64,000 nt of DNA, from contig NZ_SMCO01000005.1 of the NCBI RefSeq assembly GCF_004346685.1, positions 62,001 through 126,000 on the forward strand, read 5' to 3'. Position 1 is the stretch's first letter; every line of letters begins with the position of its first letter. Below, in pieces: positions 21,317-30,800 of this stretch. A model generated the notes under the pieces. The model saw only the letters and a program-made list of their open reading frames with translations. It was not told where the DNA came from and ran no database searches. The DNA is from Sulfurirhabdus autotrophica (GTDB taxonomy: Bacteria; Pseudomonadota; Gammaproteobacteria; Burkholderiales; SMCO01). Position numbers and translations under genes: made by a program.

Positions 21317-21721
21317 CTATGGCTTATCTTTTGGGAAATCCTGTGCTGTACGCTTGATGTTGTTGAGCGTATTTATTACGCTTGCGGAGTTGAAAGGCTT
21401 GACGATAAATTCGTGAGCCCCCAGAGACATTGCCGTATGGACGTGATCTGGCGTAGAAGAAACACTCACCATAACAACTGTTATCTGCGGATGGTTTTGC
21501 CTGATCTTTTTCAACACTTCAATACCGTCTATATTGGGCATATTGATGTCCAGAAAAACAACATCCGGCAGAAGCCTAGCGCAATGTGTCAGCGTTGTTT
21601 CACCATCATCCGCTTCGCCAACCACCTCGTGATCATACTGCTTCAGCAGTAATCTCAATAAATGACGGGTAATTCCATCATCATCGGCAATAAGTATCCT
21701 GTAACGCTGTTTTTCTTCCAT
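21317..21721 (-). CDS. CheY-like single-domain response regulator
   Basis: A lone receiver domain of 134 residues with the acidic pocket DDDG, phospho-acceptor Asp in VVFLDINMPNIDG, the switch Ser/Thr in VMVSVSSTPD and the conserved Lys in IVKPFNS. No output domain. An ATG at 21736 would add five residues, but the candidate promoter at 21746-21775 places transcription start only about 3 bases before it, so I prefer the ATG at 21721. It converges on the BarA-like gene with 2 bases between stops; partners are not known. Confidence 0.85.
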   Translation of the reverse strand: MEEKQRYRILIADDDGITRHLLRLLLKQYDHEVVGEADDGETTLTHCARLLPDVVFLDINMPNIDGIEVLKKIRQNHPQITVVMVSVSSTPDHVHTAMSLGAHEFIVKPFNSASVINTLNNIKRTAQDFPKDKP

Positions 21722-21745
21722 AGTTTTTTCTAACATATTGATGAC

Positions 21746-21775
21746 ATTATAACAATTGTGCAGATCATGTGCCAG
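21746..21775 (-). promoter_or_regulatory. Candidate sigma-70 promoter of the CheY-like gene
   Basis: On the minus strand CTGGCA (4 of 6 to the -35 consensus) is followed after 18 bases by a perfect TATAAT. Predicted transcription start is close to 21739, just before the coding region. Confidence 0.45.
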
Positions 21776-21935
21776 TTTGAGTAAAAATTCAAGCCAATTT
21801 TATCAAAACTTACTGCAACATTTTAAATCATTACCTCAGGAAAACGTCTATGATAAAAACAATCATCTCCAATTAATAACACTAAAAATATTTTAGGTAG
21901 CATTCAATTAATAATAGTAAATGAGGAATGTATCC

Positions 21936-24365
21936 GTGTCTAAACACCCACCTCTTCCGCCTCAAGCATTATTTCAGCGTTGCAACCCGGATGATTTTGA
22001 TTTCACTACCACAGCAGATTTGAATGATCTGACTGAAATTATTGGCCAAACGCGGGCTTTTGATGCCATTAAATTTGGTACCAGCATACGACGCGATGGC
22101 TATAATTTATTTGTGCTTGGCCCGCCTGGTATGGGAAAACATACGTTGGTACGACAATTCCTTGAAAATAAAGCGCATGATGAATCCGCCCCTTCAGATT
22201 TATGCTACGTAAACAATTTTCAACAACCGCACAAACCCAAAGCACTCCTGCTGCCGCCTGGCAGAGGCACCAGCTTGCGCAAGGATATGCAACAACTGAT
22301 AGATGAACTTCGCATTGCTATACCTGCGGCTTTCGAGAGTGATGAGTACAGATCCAAGACTGAAACAATTCAGGAGGAATTGAACGAACGACAGGAAAGC
22401 GCTTTCCAGATTTTAACCGAAGATGCGGAGAAACAAAGCATAGCCTTTCTCAAAACACCGGGGGGATTTGCTTTTGCGCCTACTCACGATGACAAGGTTA
22501 TCGAACCAGAAGAGTATGAAAAATTGCCTGAAAATGAGAAAGAGCGCATTGAAAAGTTGGTTGACGAATTGCAGGATCGACTGCAAAAGGTGATCCGTCA
22601 GATCCCACAATGGCGTAAGGAAAAACGAGAAAAAATAAAAAAACTGAATAAGGAGATCACCTTACTTGCGGTTGGCAACCTGATCTCAGACATCAGGCAC
22701 TGTTATACCGATTTCCCCTCTATTCTGGCTTATCTGGAAGAGGTTCAGCAAGATGTTATTGATAACGTTGATGATTTTCGCAAAAAAGAAGAAACTCCTA
22801 CTGCAGGTACGGACAGCTTAAATCTGGAAAATGCTTTCCGTCGCTATCAGGTCAATATTCTGGTAGATCATAGCGAGCAAAAAGGCGCGCCTATTATTTA
22901 CGATGACCACCCAATGTACAGCAATCTGGTTGGCCGAGTGGAGCATATTGCCCAGATGGGCGCACTAGTAACGGATTTTATGCTAATCAAACCCGGTTCG
23001 CTCCATCAGGCCAATGGTGGTTATTTGCTAGTGGATGTACTCAAGATCTTAGCTCAGCCATTTGGCTGGGAAGGACTGAAACGCGCCCTCAATTCCCGCG
23101 AAATTCGCATTGAGTCACTAGGGCAGATGCTCAGCCTGGTCAGCACTGTATCGCTGGAACCTGAACCCGTTCCTTTGGATTTAAAAATCATCCTGTTCGG
23201 CGACCGCCTTTTCTATTATTTACTGTATGAAAACGACCCTGAATTTAGTGAACTTTTCAAAGTTGCCGCAGATTTTGAAGACAGTATCGACCGTAATCAG
23301 GAGACAAATAATTTGTATGCCCAGCTAATTGGTTCCCTGACACGCAAAGAGAAACTTATCCCTTTTGATCGTTACGCGGTTGCTCGCATCATTGAGCAAT
23401 GTTCACGGGTAGTTGGCGACTCAGAAAAATTGTCTACCCATATGCAAAGTCTGGTGGACTTACTGCGCGAATCTGAGTATTGGGCCCAACAAGCCGGGAA
23501 AAAATCAGTGGATGCCTCAGATATTCAACAAGCAATCGACACTCAAATTCACCGTGCTGACCGACTCAGACAAAACATGTATGAACAAATTATCCGCGGT
23601 ACCGTGCTGATTGATACATCAGGCGAAACTGTGGGACAAGTAAACGGGCTTGCCGTCATTGAATTAGGCAATTTCGCATTTGCACAGCCTGCTCGCATTA
23701 CCGCTACAACAAGGTTGGGAGAAGGAGAGTTAATCAACATTGAGCGTGAAGTAGAATTATCCGGTTCAATACATTCAAAGGGGGTATTAATCCTTTCCTC
23801 GTTCCTGGCCGAGCGATTTGCCAAAAACCACCCCCTTTCGCTGACTGCTACGCTTACTTTTGAGCAATCTTACGGCATGATTGAAGGCGACAGTGCATCT
23901 GTTGCGGAATTATGTGCTTTGCTTTCCAGCCTTTCCAATGTGCCGATCAAACAGTCACTGGCAGTTACTGGTTCAATCAATCAACTTGGGCAAGTGCAGA
24001 CAATTGGGGGTGTCAACGAAAAGATAGAAGGATTTTTTGATATTTGTAAGGCACGGGGGCTCACAGGTGAGCAAGGCGTGCTGATTCCTGCAACCAATGT
24101 AAAACACCTGATGCTGCGCCAGGATATTGTTACCGCAGTATCAACAGGGCAATTTCACGTTTATTCAATAGAAAATGCAGATCAGGCAATAGAATTACTG
24201 ACAGGAATGCCTGCAGGTGTGTCAGACGCACAGGGTAAGCTGCCGCCTGAAAGCATTAACTATCTGGTTGCTACCAGGCTGCATGAATTATTTTCCATAC
24301 GTGAATCAACCTCCAGAAATAAATCCAGCTCGCCCCCCAGAAATAAAAAGTATGGTCGGCGTTAA
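21936..24365 (+). CDS. LonB-like ATP-dependent protease (AAA + Lon proteolytic domain)
   Basis: A Lon-family protease of the form found in many proteobacteria beside the classical Lon. It has an N-terminal P-loop (LFVLGPPGMGKHTLVRQF), a long helical insert rich in Glu/Lys (about 130-260), AAA parts, and a C-terminal Lon serine-lysine protease domain with GDSASVAELCALLSSLSNVP (catalytic Ser) and the downstream Lys in GGVNEKIEGF. I prefer GTG 21936 because TGAGGAA stands 7 bases before it; the ATG at 21921 (five residues longer) has no such site. 809 residues. A UspA-type gene follows after 7 bases. Confidence 0.92.
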   Translation: MSKHPPLPPQALFQRCNPDDFDFTTTADLNDLTEIIGQTRAFDAIKFGTSIRRDGYNLFVLGPPGMGKHTLVRQFLENKAHDESAPSDLCYVNNFQQPHKPKALLLPPGRGTSLRKDMQQLIDELRIAIPAAFESDEYRSKTETIQEELNERQESAFQILTEDAEKQSIAFLKTPGGFAFAPTHDDKVIEPEEYEKLPENEKERIEKLVDELQDRLQKVIRQIPQWRKEKREKIKKLNKEITLLAVGNLISDIRHCYTDFPSILAYLEEVQQDVIDNVDDFRKKEETPTAGTDSLNLENAFRRYQVNILVDHSEQKGAPIIYDDHPMYSNLVGRVEHIAQMGALVTDFMLIKPGSLHQANGGYLLVDVLKILAQPFGWEGLKRALNSREIRIESLGQMLSLVSTVSLEPEPVPLDLKIILFGDRLFYYLLYENDPEFSELFKVAADFEDSIDRNQETNNLYAQLIGSLTRKEKLIPFDRYAVARIIEQCSRVVGDSEKLSTHMQSLVDLLRESEYWAQQAGKKSVDASDIQQAIDTQIHRADRLRQNMYEQIIRGTVLIDTSGETVGQVNGLAVIELGNFAFAQPARITATTRLGEGELINIEREVELSGSIHSKGVLILSSFLAERFAKNHPLSLTATLTFEQSYGMIEGDSASVAELCALLSSLSNVPIKQSLAVTGSINQLGQVQTIGGVNEKIEGFFDICKARGLTGEQGVLIPATNVKHLMLRQDIVTAVSTGQFHVYSIENADQAIELLTGMPAGVSDAQGKLPPESINYLVATRLHELFSIRESTSRNKSSSPPRNKKYGRR

Positions 24366-24372
24366 AGAAGTT

Positions 24373-25143
24373 ATGGCAAGCAAACGTATTCTGCTCTCAT
24401 TAGAGAACTCCAGGCTGGGTGATATGGCGCTTGATGCTGCTGCAGGACTGGCAACCGAGTTGCAAGCTCAGCTACAAGGACTTTTTGTTGAAGATATCAA
24501 TTTACTGAACCTGGCTGGATTGCCTTTTGCCAGAGAAGTAGGCCATGCATCGGCAACCGAACGCCGAATTTTGCTCTCTGATATCGAGCGATCACTAAAA
24601 GCAGGAGCGATGCACGCTCAGCAACTGCTCGCTAAAACAGCAGAACGCTTGCAATTGCAATGGTCTTTTAAAGTGGTTCGCGGCCAACTTATTGCAGACG
24701 TATTATCAATGGCAAATGAAGCAGATTTAATCATTTTTGGTCAAATGAAAACAATCCAAAATGAGTCACCCATCCTCCCCTTAAAACAACATATTCAACA
24801 GGCACTGGTTGTATTCGATGGCTCGCCTGCTTCACAGCATGCTTTAATGACAGCGCTCCTCGTGGCACGTTTGAACGCAACCACGTTATCTGTATTAGTC
24901 GAAAGTAACACAACTGAATCTAAAAACGCATTACGCGAAATCGCCACATCAAAACTGACAACATACTTGTCAAAAACACGTTTTTTTTACACCCAGACAC
25001 CGCATTTAACCCATAAAATTCAAGCATTGCTTAAAGAGAAAAAAGGGATTCTGGTGATCGGAAAAACTCACCACCAGTTTTCATATAAAGCACTGCTACA
25101 ATTGCTTGGAAGCATTAACTGCCCTGTGATTCTGGCAACTTGA
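24373..25143 (+). CDS. Universal stress protein-like protein
   Basis: 256 residues from the ATG at 24373, 7 bases after the protease stop. The first half opens MASKRILLSLENSRLGDMAL and has a Rossmann-like UspA pattern ending near ADLIIFGQM; the second half repeats it weakly, starting QALVVFDGSPASQHAL and ending INCPVILAT, so this is a tandem UspA-like protein. The nucleotide-binding glycine motif is poorly kept. Coupling to a LonB-like protease suggests a stress-linked operon, which is inference. The gene converges on the kinase gene with a 3-base gap. Confidence 0.78.
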   Translation: MASKRILLSLENSRLGDMALDAAAGLATELQAQLQGLFVEDINLLNLAGLPFAREVGHASATERRILLSDIERSLKAGAMHAQQLLAKTAERLQLQWSFKVVRGQLIADVLSMANEADLIIFGQMKTIQNESPILPLKQHIQQALVVFDGSPASQHALMTALLVARLNATTLSVLVESNTTESKNALREIATSKLTTYLSKTRFFYTQTPHLTHKIQALLKEKKGILVIGKTHHQFSYKALLQLLGSINCPVILAT

Positions 25144-25146
25144 GTT

Positions 25147-27591
25147 TTACAATTTCTGCTTAATAGCCAGAACCGCCTGATTGCGTAACGTTTTCAGAAG
25201 GTTGAGTTCTTCCGGCTGTATTTTAAGCGCACCTGAATGAATATTATCTGCATACAGCAATCCAACTGCGGATTTTTTAATCATTACCGGGAACAGTATA
25301 AATGAATGGGCACCGACATTTTTACGATACCAGTCAGGAATCCTGGATTTAATATTTTCCGCATCAATATCAGCAATCAAAATATCCAGCCCCTGATTGA
25401 GAGAAACATGAAACACATCTGGCGAATACTCTAAAGAAAATTTAAAGCTCTTAAGCACTTGGTCAATATCGTCGCCGAACCCGAAACGACCATTCATCGT
25501 GTTATGCTTCCCTTCCTTGATACACATCAGCACGCGCGAAAACTTCATCCCTCTGTACATGGTTTCAAGAATCATGCGAAGTAGATCATTTAGCGCGTAA
25601 TCATCAACTAAAGTATTGGTAATATCCTGAATGCCGGCAGCAAGGACATTTTGCGCAGCTTTGCGCGCACTTTCGGCAGAATCAATATCCTTTGGTCCAG
25701 CAGGCTCGGGAGAGTGCAAAACCGTGTCTTGCAGTGCTGCATCCCCTAGTTCTGAGCCACCTTCACTTTCGTTCGCGCTGCTATTTTGCATTTCTGACTT
25801 GGTTATATCAGCGATTCCCGACCACTGACTAATTTTTTTCATGAATCCGCTTTGACGCGTATCCAGTTCTAAAATACTGGTTTCTCGCAAAAATTCACGC
25901 ATGGCATCACCAATTGCCAGCGCCAGCTGTTTATCCGATAGCGCAATACCCTCGCCATATCGGGCACTTAATGCTTTCAACTGTGCGCCTTTTTCCTCAA
26001 CAGGCGTGTTTGAAGCAATCTGACACAATTCGCTAGCAAGCCCTGAGAGAAGACGGAGTTTCTCTCCTTCTGTCTGTGGTTTATGAATTTTGGTTTCGGT
26101 GATTTCACGCATACTGGAAATGATTTTTTCGGGAAAGTTCCACGCCTTGGCAATGCCTATACCCAAGTCTTCATAAGTCACGCCTAAAATTGAAACAGAA
26201 GCATGACGCTCTGTTGTACCACCTTGCTGAAGCAATTTTTTGATTTCAACCGTTTCTTCATGAAAATAAAATGTTGCAAGCAATTTGCCCAGATTATGGA
26301 ACATAGAGCAAATAAATGCTTCTTCCACGTCTTTTACATTACTTTTAGGCGCTAATCCCCTCGCTATTACGCCACCGAATAATGTAGCTAAAATTTCGTC
26401 TTTAAGTTGAGCTGCTTGCGGTTTATTTTGCAGGTGTTCCAGCAGGACTAACGTTACCGCAATATTTCGTACAGTATCAAACCCTAATATCACCACAGCA
26501 CGGGATACTGTGCTGATTGACCCTCCAAATTGGCCATAATAGGCAGCATTGACCAATTTCAAGAGCTTATTAGTCAGTGCAAAGTCTTTTAGTATCACGT
26601 TGGAGAGTGCAGATACGCTTTCATTGTCTGATGCGGCAATTTTATTAATTGCGCTAATAGCTTGAGAAATTGCTGGGAAATCACTTTTATGACGCATCCG
26701 CCGTAGCAGAAACTCCATCGTGCTTTGCGTCCCTTCTTTTCCATTATTCGATGAAATATCGCTAACCGGATTAAGATACCCTTCCAAAGCGGCAATCATG
26801 TTTTCCGCTTTCAAAAAACGATCTGCCGGGTCTTTTGACAGGGCCTTCAAGACGATATTATCAAGCCGTTCATCAACATCATTATCTATTATTGAAGGCG
26901 GGCTAAATGACTGATGCTGGATTTTATCCAGCACTTCTTGAACTGTAGAGGCCTGTATTGGATTGCGTCCAATCAGCATCTCATACAATATCATTCCAAC
27001 TGAAAATATATCTGTTTGCGGGCCAACAGTACCGCTGGAAATATATTCAGGCGCCATATACAGCGGCGTGCCTTTAAACTCAGGTGATGCTACCTTCTCC
27101 GAAGCAATATTACTGGCAATACCGAAATCCATTATTCTGGGGATATCGTTACCGCCCATCATGATATTAGCCGGCTTAAGATCACGATGAACAACCTGTT
27201 TTCGATGGGCGTAGGCGATGCCTTCCAGTATTTGCAAGGCAATTTCAACTGCCTTGACTGGCGGAATTGCACCTTTGGATTTTAAACGCTGCGCCAGCGT
27301 CATCCCTTCAACGTATTCGAAAATCAGATAGGGCTGCCCCTTGTGCTCGCCTGCATCGTACAAGGCAGCTATATTCGGATGTTGCATCTGGCTGACTATT
27401 CTGGCCTCATCCAGCAACACCTTCAGTTGAGATTCTTTGCTTTTGGCTGCATTCAAATGAAGCGTTTTTATGGCAACAAGACGTTGTAAATGGGGGTCTT
27501 TGGCAAGATAGACTGTTCCTTGTGCCCCCTTACCCAGGGTTTTCAGAACACGAAATCTGCCAATGTCATTTGCAGTTGGGATTTGACTCAA
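25147..27591 (-). CDS. Ser/Thr protein kinase fused to HDOD and GAF domains
   Basis: The 814 residues contain an N-terminal Hanks-type kinase (about 11-275: GKGAQGTVYLA loop, Lys42, catalytic HRDLKPAN at 135-142, DFG at 155-157), a central HDOD domain (about 300-500: PAISQAISAINKIAASDN, LLKLVNAAYYG, AVVILGFDTV), a Ser/Glu-rich linker and a C-terminal GAF-like domain (about 655-814). Kinase residues are intact, so it should be active. HDOD domains often recruit regulators in c-di-GMP and stress signalling; the GAF may sense a ligand. No membrane segment is seen. It lies 267 bases behind the repeat-AsmA gene on the same strand. Confidence 0.9.
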   Translation of the reverse strand: MSQIPTANDIGRFRVLKTLGKGAQGTVYLAKDPHLQRLVAIKTLHLNAAKSKESQLKVLLDEARIVSQMQHPNIAALYDAGEHKGQPYLIFEYVEGMTLAQRLKSKGAIPPVKAVEIALQILEGIAYAHRKQVVHRDLKPANIMMGGNDIPRIMDFGIASNIASEKVASPEFKGTPLYMAPEYISSGTVGPQTDIFSVGMILYEMLIGRNPIQASTVQEVLDKIQHQSFSPPSIIDNDVDERLDNIVLKALSKDPADRFLKAENMIAALEGYLNPVSDISSNNGKEGTQSTMEFLLRRMRHKSDFPAISQAISAINKIAASDNESVSALSNVILKDFALTNKLLKLVNAAYYGQFGGSISTVSRAVVILGFDTVRNIAVTLVLLEHLQNKPQAAQLKDEILATLFGGVIARGLAPKSNVKDVEEAFICSMFHNLGKLLATFYFHEETVEIKKLLQQGGTTERHASVSILGVTYEDLGIGIAKAWNFPEKIISSMREITETKIHKPQTEGEKLRLLSGLASELCQIASNTPVEEKGAQLKALSARYGEGIALSDKQLALAIGDAMREFLRETSILELDTRQSGFMKKISQWSGIADITKSEMQNSSANESEGGSELGDAALQDTVLHSPEPAGPKDIDSAESARKAAQNVLAAGIQDITNTLVDDYALNDLLRMILETMYRGMKFSRVLMCIKEGKHNTMNGRFGFGDDIDQVLKSFKFSLEYSPDVFHVSLNQGLDILIADIDAENIKSRIPDWYRKNVGAHSFILFPVMIKKSAVGLLYADNIHSGALKIQPEELNLLKTLRNQAVLAIKQKL

Positions 27592-27858
27592 GCAACAGCC
27601 TCTTAAAGTTACACTTTCAGGATGATTTTTCCATGTGAGAGAGACCTACACAAATCAGAAAATCGTATACCCAGCCTAGGATACAGAAAGTTCACCGTTT
27701 GGTAAATTCATGCAGATTCTCTGCTACTTAAAACTGATGAAATTTTTGCAGCAATGAAGCTGCATAGGGGATAACGATGACAAAAAAACTGACATTACAG
27801 ACGGCTCTTTATACTTCATAAGTCAGTTCCATGGCTAAACAGACTCAACTTCTAAAAC

Positions 27859-30800
27859 CTAGTTTTCATGGTGCAAGGACAATTCATTGAGTTTACCTGA
27901 AACGGAAAAATGCGCTTTAACCAAGGTTGAAGAAGAGCGCAATTCAGCATTGATTCGGCCGGAGACTTGTTTATCCTCAACCAAATCAGCATATCCATTC
28001 GCGTTCATCAAGCCAGCTTCCATTTTCAACTGTTTATACTGATAACGATCCTTCATAAGCGTAAATTTGCCAGACAGTTTTTCAAAATTTGTCTGCCCGC
28101 CACCACTGATATCATTTTTAGGGGACTGTATCCCCCCCACAAGATTAAAATTACCCAAAACACCTCTCTCAATAGTGAAATCACCTTTTAATTGGGGCGC
28201 TTCAAACAACTTTGCAAGCTCATTATTTTGCATGGAATAATCCGCATTGACACTCAATTTTCCCTGAAGAGATATTTCACGGGTAAACAAAGTGGCCAGC
28301 GGGGCCAAATCAAGCCCTGATGCACTGTAATCACCAGAAAAATGCCAGATCTTCCCCCATTCCAGCTTCGCATTACCTTTTGCGGATCCACCATATAAGC
28401 GTGCATCAATTTCTGTTACTTGCAACGTATTATTTGTTGCAACCGCCTTTCCGCTCACATCATTAAACATAAACGCAGGCCCAAAAGGTAACTGCCAGTT
28501 TTTTCCTGAAAAATCGATATCATAGGTTTCGTCATGAGCCAGAATATTCCCGGAAAATTTAGCATCTGCGCTTTTAACAAATGCCCCTTGCAACATCCCG
28601 GTTTTTGGGTTTAATTTTATTTCTGCATCGAACAGAGGCAATTTGAAATCTCTGACACCAATATTTACCCCTTTGAGACTGACTCGATTGACCGGTATTG
28701 AAAGCTGATTTTCTATTTTTAGCCAATGCGACACGCGTCCCAGAGCATCCTGATCAAATGTCAGAGATTCTCCTTCAATTAGTTTGATGACTTTCCTGTC
28801 TTCAAACAGCGATAACATATCCGGCATGACCCGGATAGTACCAATTTTCACATCACGCATGGCACCAACTGAAACACCCTCAAACTTCAAGTGCGGAGAA
28901 GGCCAGAGCGATGCGCGAATGGTTGAAATGGAAACAGGTTCATGCACCCGGTCAGATACCATTTGTTCAAAAGCAGGCGAGTAGAAATTTAGCGGAACCA
29001 AATGTAACAGCACCAGAACAAGCAGAATCAACCCAATTGCTGTTCCGAGTACATATTTCACGCCCGTAACAAATTGCTTTAGCAATTTAGCCGGTGAAAC
29101 AAAATTTTTGCTTTTTTTCCCTTTTGCTTCCTTGTTTTTAAAATCTGCCTGAGCTTTCGCCCGGGCCTCAGCCTGCAGCCTTTCCTCTGCATCAATATCC
29201 TTTTCTAGTTTTAAACTCGCTTCCGCCTGCAACCTCGCTTCAGACTCACTTCGTGCCAGCAACTCAGCTTCTTCGCGCGCTTCCCTTTCAGCCTCCGCTT
29301 TTGCATGCGCAACCACGTTTGCTGCTTCGATAGCCTTTGCTTCTGCTTCAGCTTTTATTCTTTCTGCTTCTTGAGCTTTAGCGCCTGCCTCAGCATCTCT
29401 CAATGCTTTAGCTTCCTCTTCTGCCCTCTCTAATGCTTTCTCCGCTTCCTGAGCATGCATTTCAGCGGCTTCACGTTCTTCCTGTTCAGCTTCTACAATT
29501 GCATTTCTCTCAGCCTCTTCCCTTGCTTTGGCTTCAGCTGCAACCCTTGCTGCTGCTTCTACTTGTGCAAACTCTTCCGCTTGTTTTCGTGCAATTTCTT
29601 CAGCTTCAACTTTTGCCTGTATTTCTGCTTCAGCCCGTGCCAGTGCTTCTGCTGCCTCTCTGGCACGCACCTCGGCTGCTTCTTGCGCTTTCCTTTCTGC
29701 TTCTACCCTCTCTTGCTCTTCAGCTTCTTTTCGGGCTTTCTCTTCCGCCTCAGCTTTAGCTTGCCTTTCTGCTTCTTCACGCGCTAACCGCTCAGCTTCC
29801 AGCCTTGCTTTTTCTTCTGCTTCAGCCTGTGCTTTGACTTCTGCTGCTTGCCTGGCAAGTTCCTCTGCCTGCGCGCGTTCATCAGCTTCCTTCCGCGCCT
29901 TTTCTTCAGCCTCAGCTTTAGCTTGCCTTTCTGCTTCTTCACGCGCTAACCGCTCAGCTTCCAGCCTTGCTTTTTCTTCTGCTTCAGCCTGTGCTTTAGC
30001 TTCTGCTGCTTGCCTGGCAAGTTCTTCTGCCCGTGCACGTTCTTCAGCTTCCATCCGGGCTTTTTCTTCCGCCGCAGCTTTAGCTTGTCTTTCGGTTTCA
30101 TCTCGCGCTAACCGCTCAGCCTCCAGCCTTGCTTTTTCATCTGCCTCAGCCTTTGCTTTGGCTTCAGCTGCTTTTCTAGCCATTTCTTCTGCCAGCGCAC
30201 GTTCCTCAGCTTCCTTCCTGGCTTTTTCTTCCGCCGCAGCTTTAGCTTGTCTTTCGGTTTCATCTCGCGCTAACCGCTCAGCCTCCAGCCTTGCTTTTTC
30301 ATCTGCCTCAGCCTTTGCTTTGGCTTCAGCTGCTTTTCTAGCCATTTCTTCTGCCAGCGCACGTTCCTCAGCTTCTTTCCGCGCCTTTTCTTCTGCCTCA
30401 GCTTTAGCTTGCCTTTCTGCTTCCGCTATAGCTATGGCTTCAGCAGCTTCTTTGGCACGTTGTTCAGCAGCTTCCTGGGCTTTTCTTTCTGCCTCAACTC
30501 TCGCTTTTTCTTCGGCTTTAAGTTTAGCTTGCCTTTCAGCCTCAGCCTTTGCTATTGCTTCAGCTAACTCTCGAGCATGCTGCTCAGCAATTTCCCTTTC
30601 TTTTTGCTCAGCGGCTTCTTTTCTGGCTTTCTCTTGAGCTTCTGCCAGGGCTTTTGCTTCAGCCTCCTCTCTAGCTCTAGCCTCTAATCGTTTAGAAAGC
30701 CTGAGTTCTGCCATTTTTTGGTCTTCTTCTTCCTCCTGGGCTTTCTGTTCAGCTTCTGCTTTTGCAATTGCTTCTTCTCTGGCTTTTCTTTCAAACACTT

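Noticed and set aside
24217-24372. N-terminal extension of the UspA-like protein
   Set aside because: It overlaps the protease gene in another frame, has no ribosome binding site, and the family homology starts at ATG 24373.
27777-27821. 14-codon plus-strand ORF with a strong AGGGGA site
   Set aside because: No promoter, no matching downstream gene, and too short to support without conservation.
29528-30637. 369-residue Ser/Ala-rich open frame on the plus strand
   Set aside because: It is the antisense of the Ala/Glu/Lys repeat region; repeat composition keeps stops away on both strands. No ribosome binding site.
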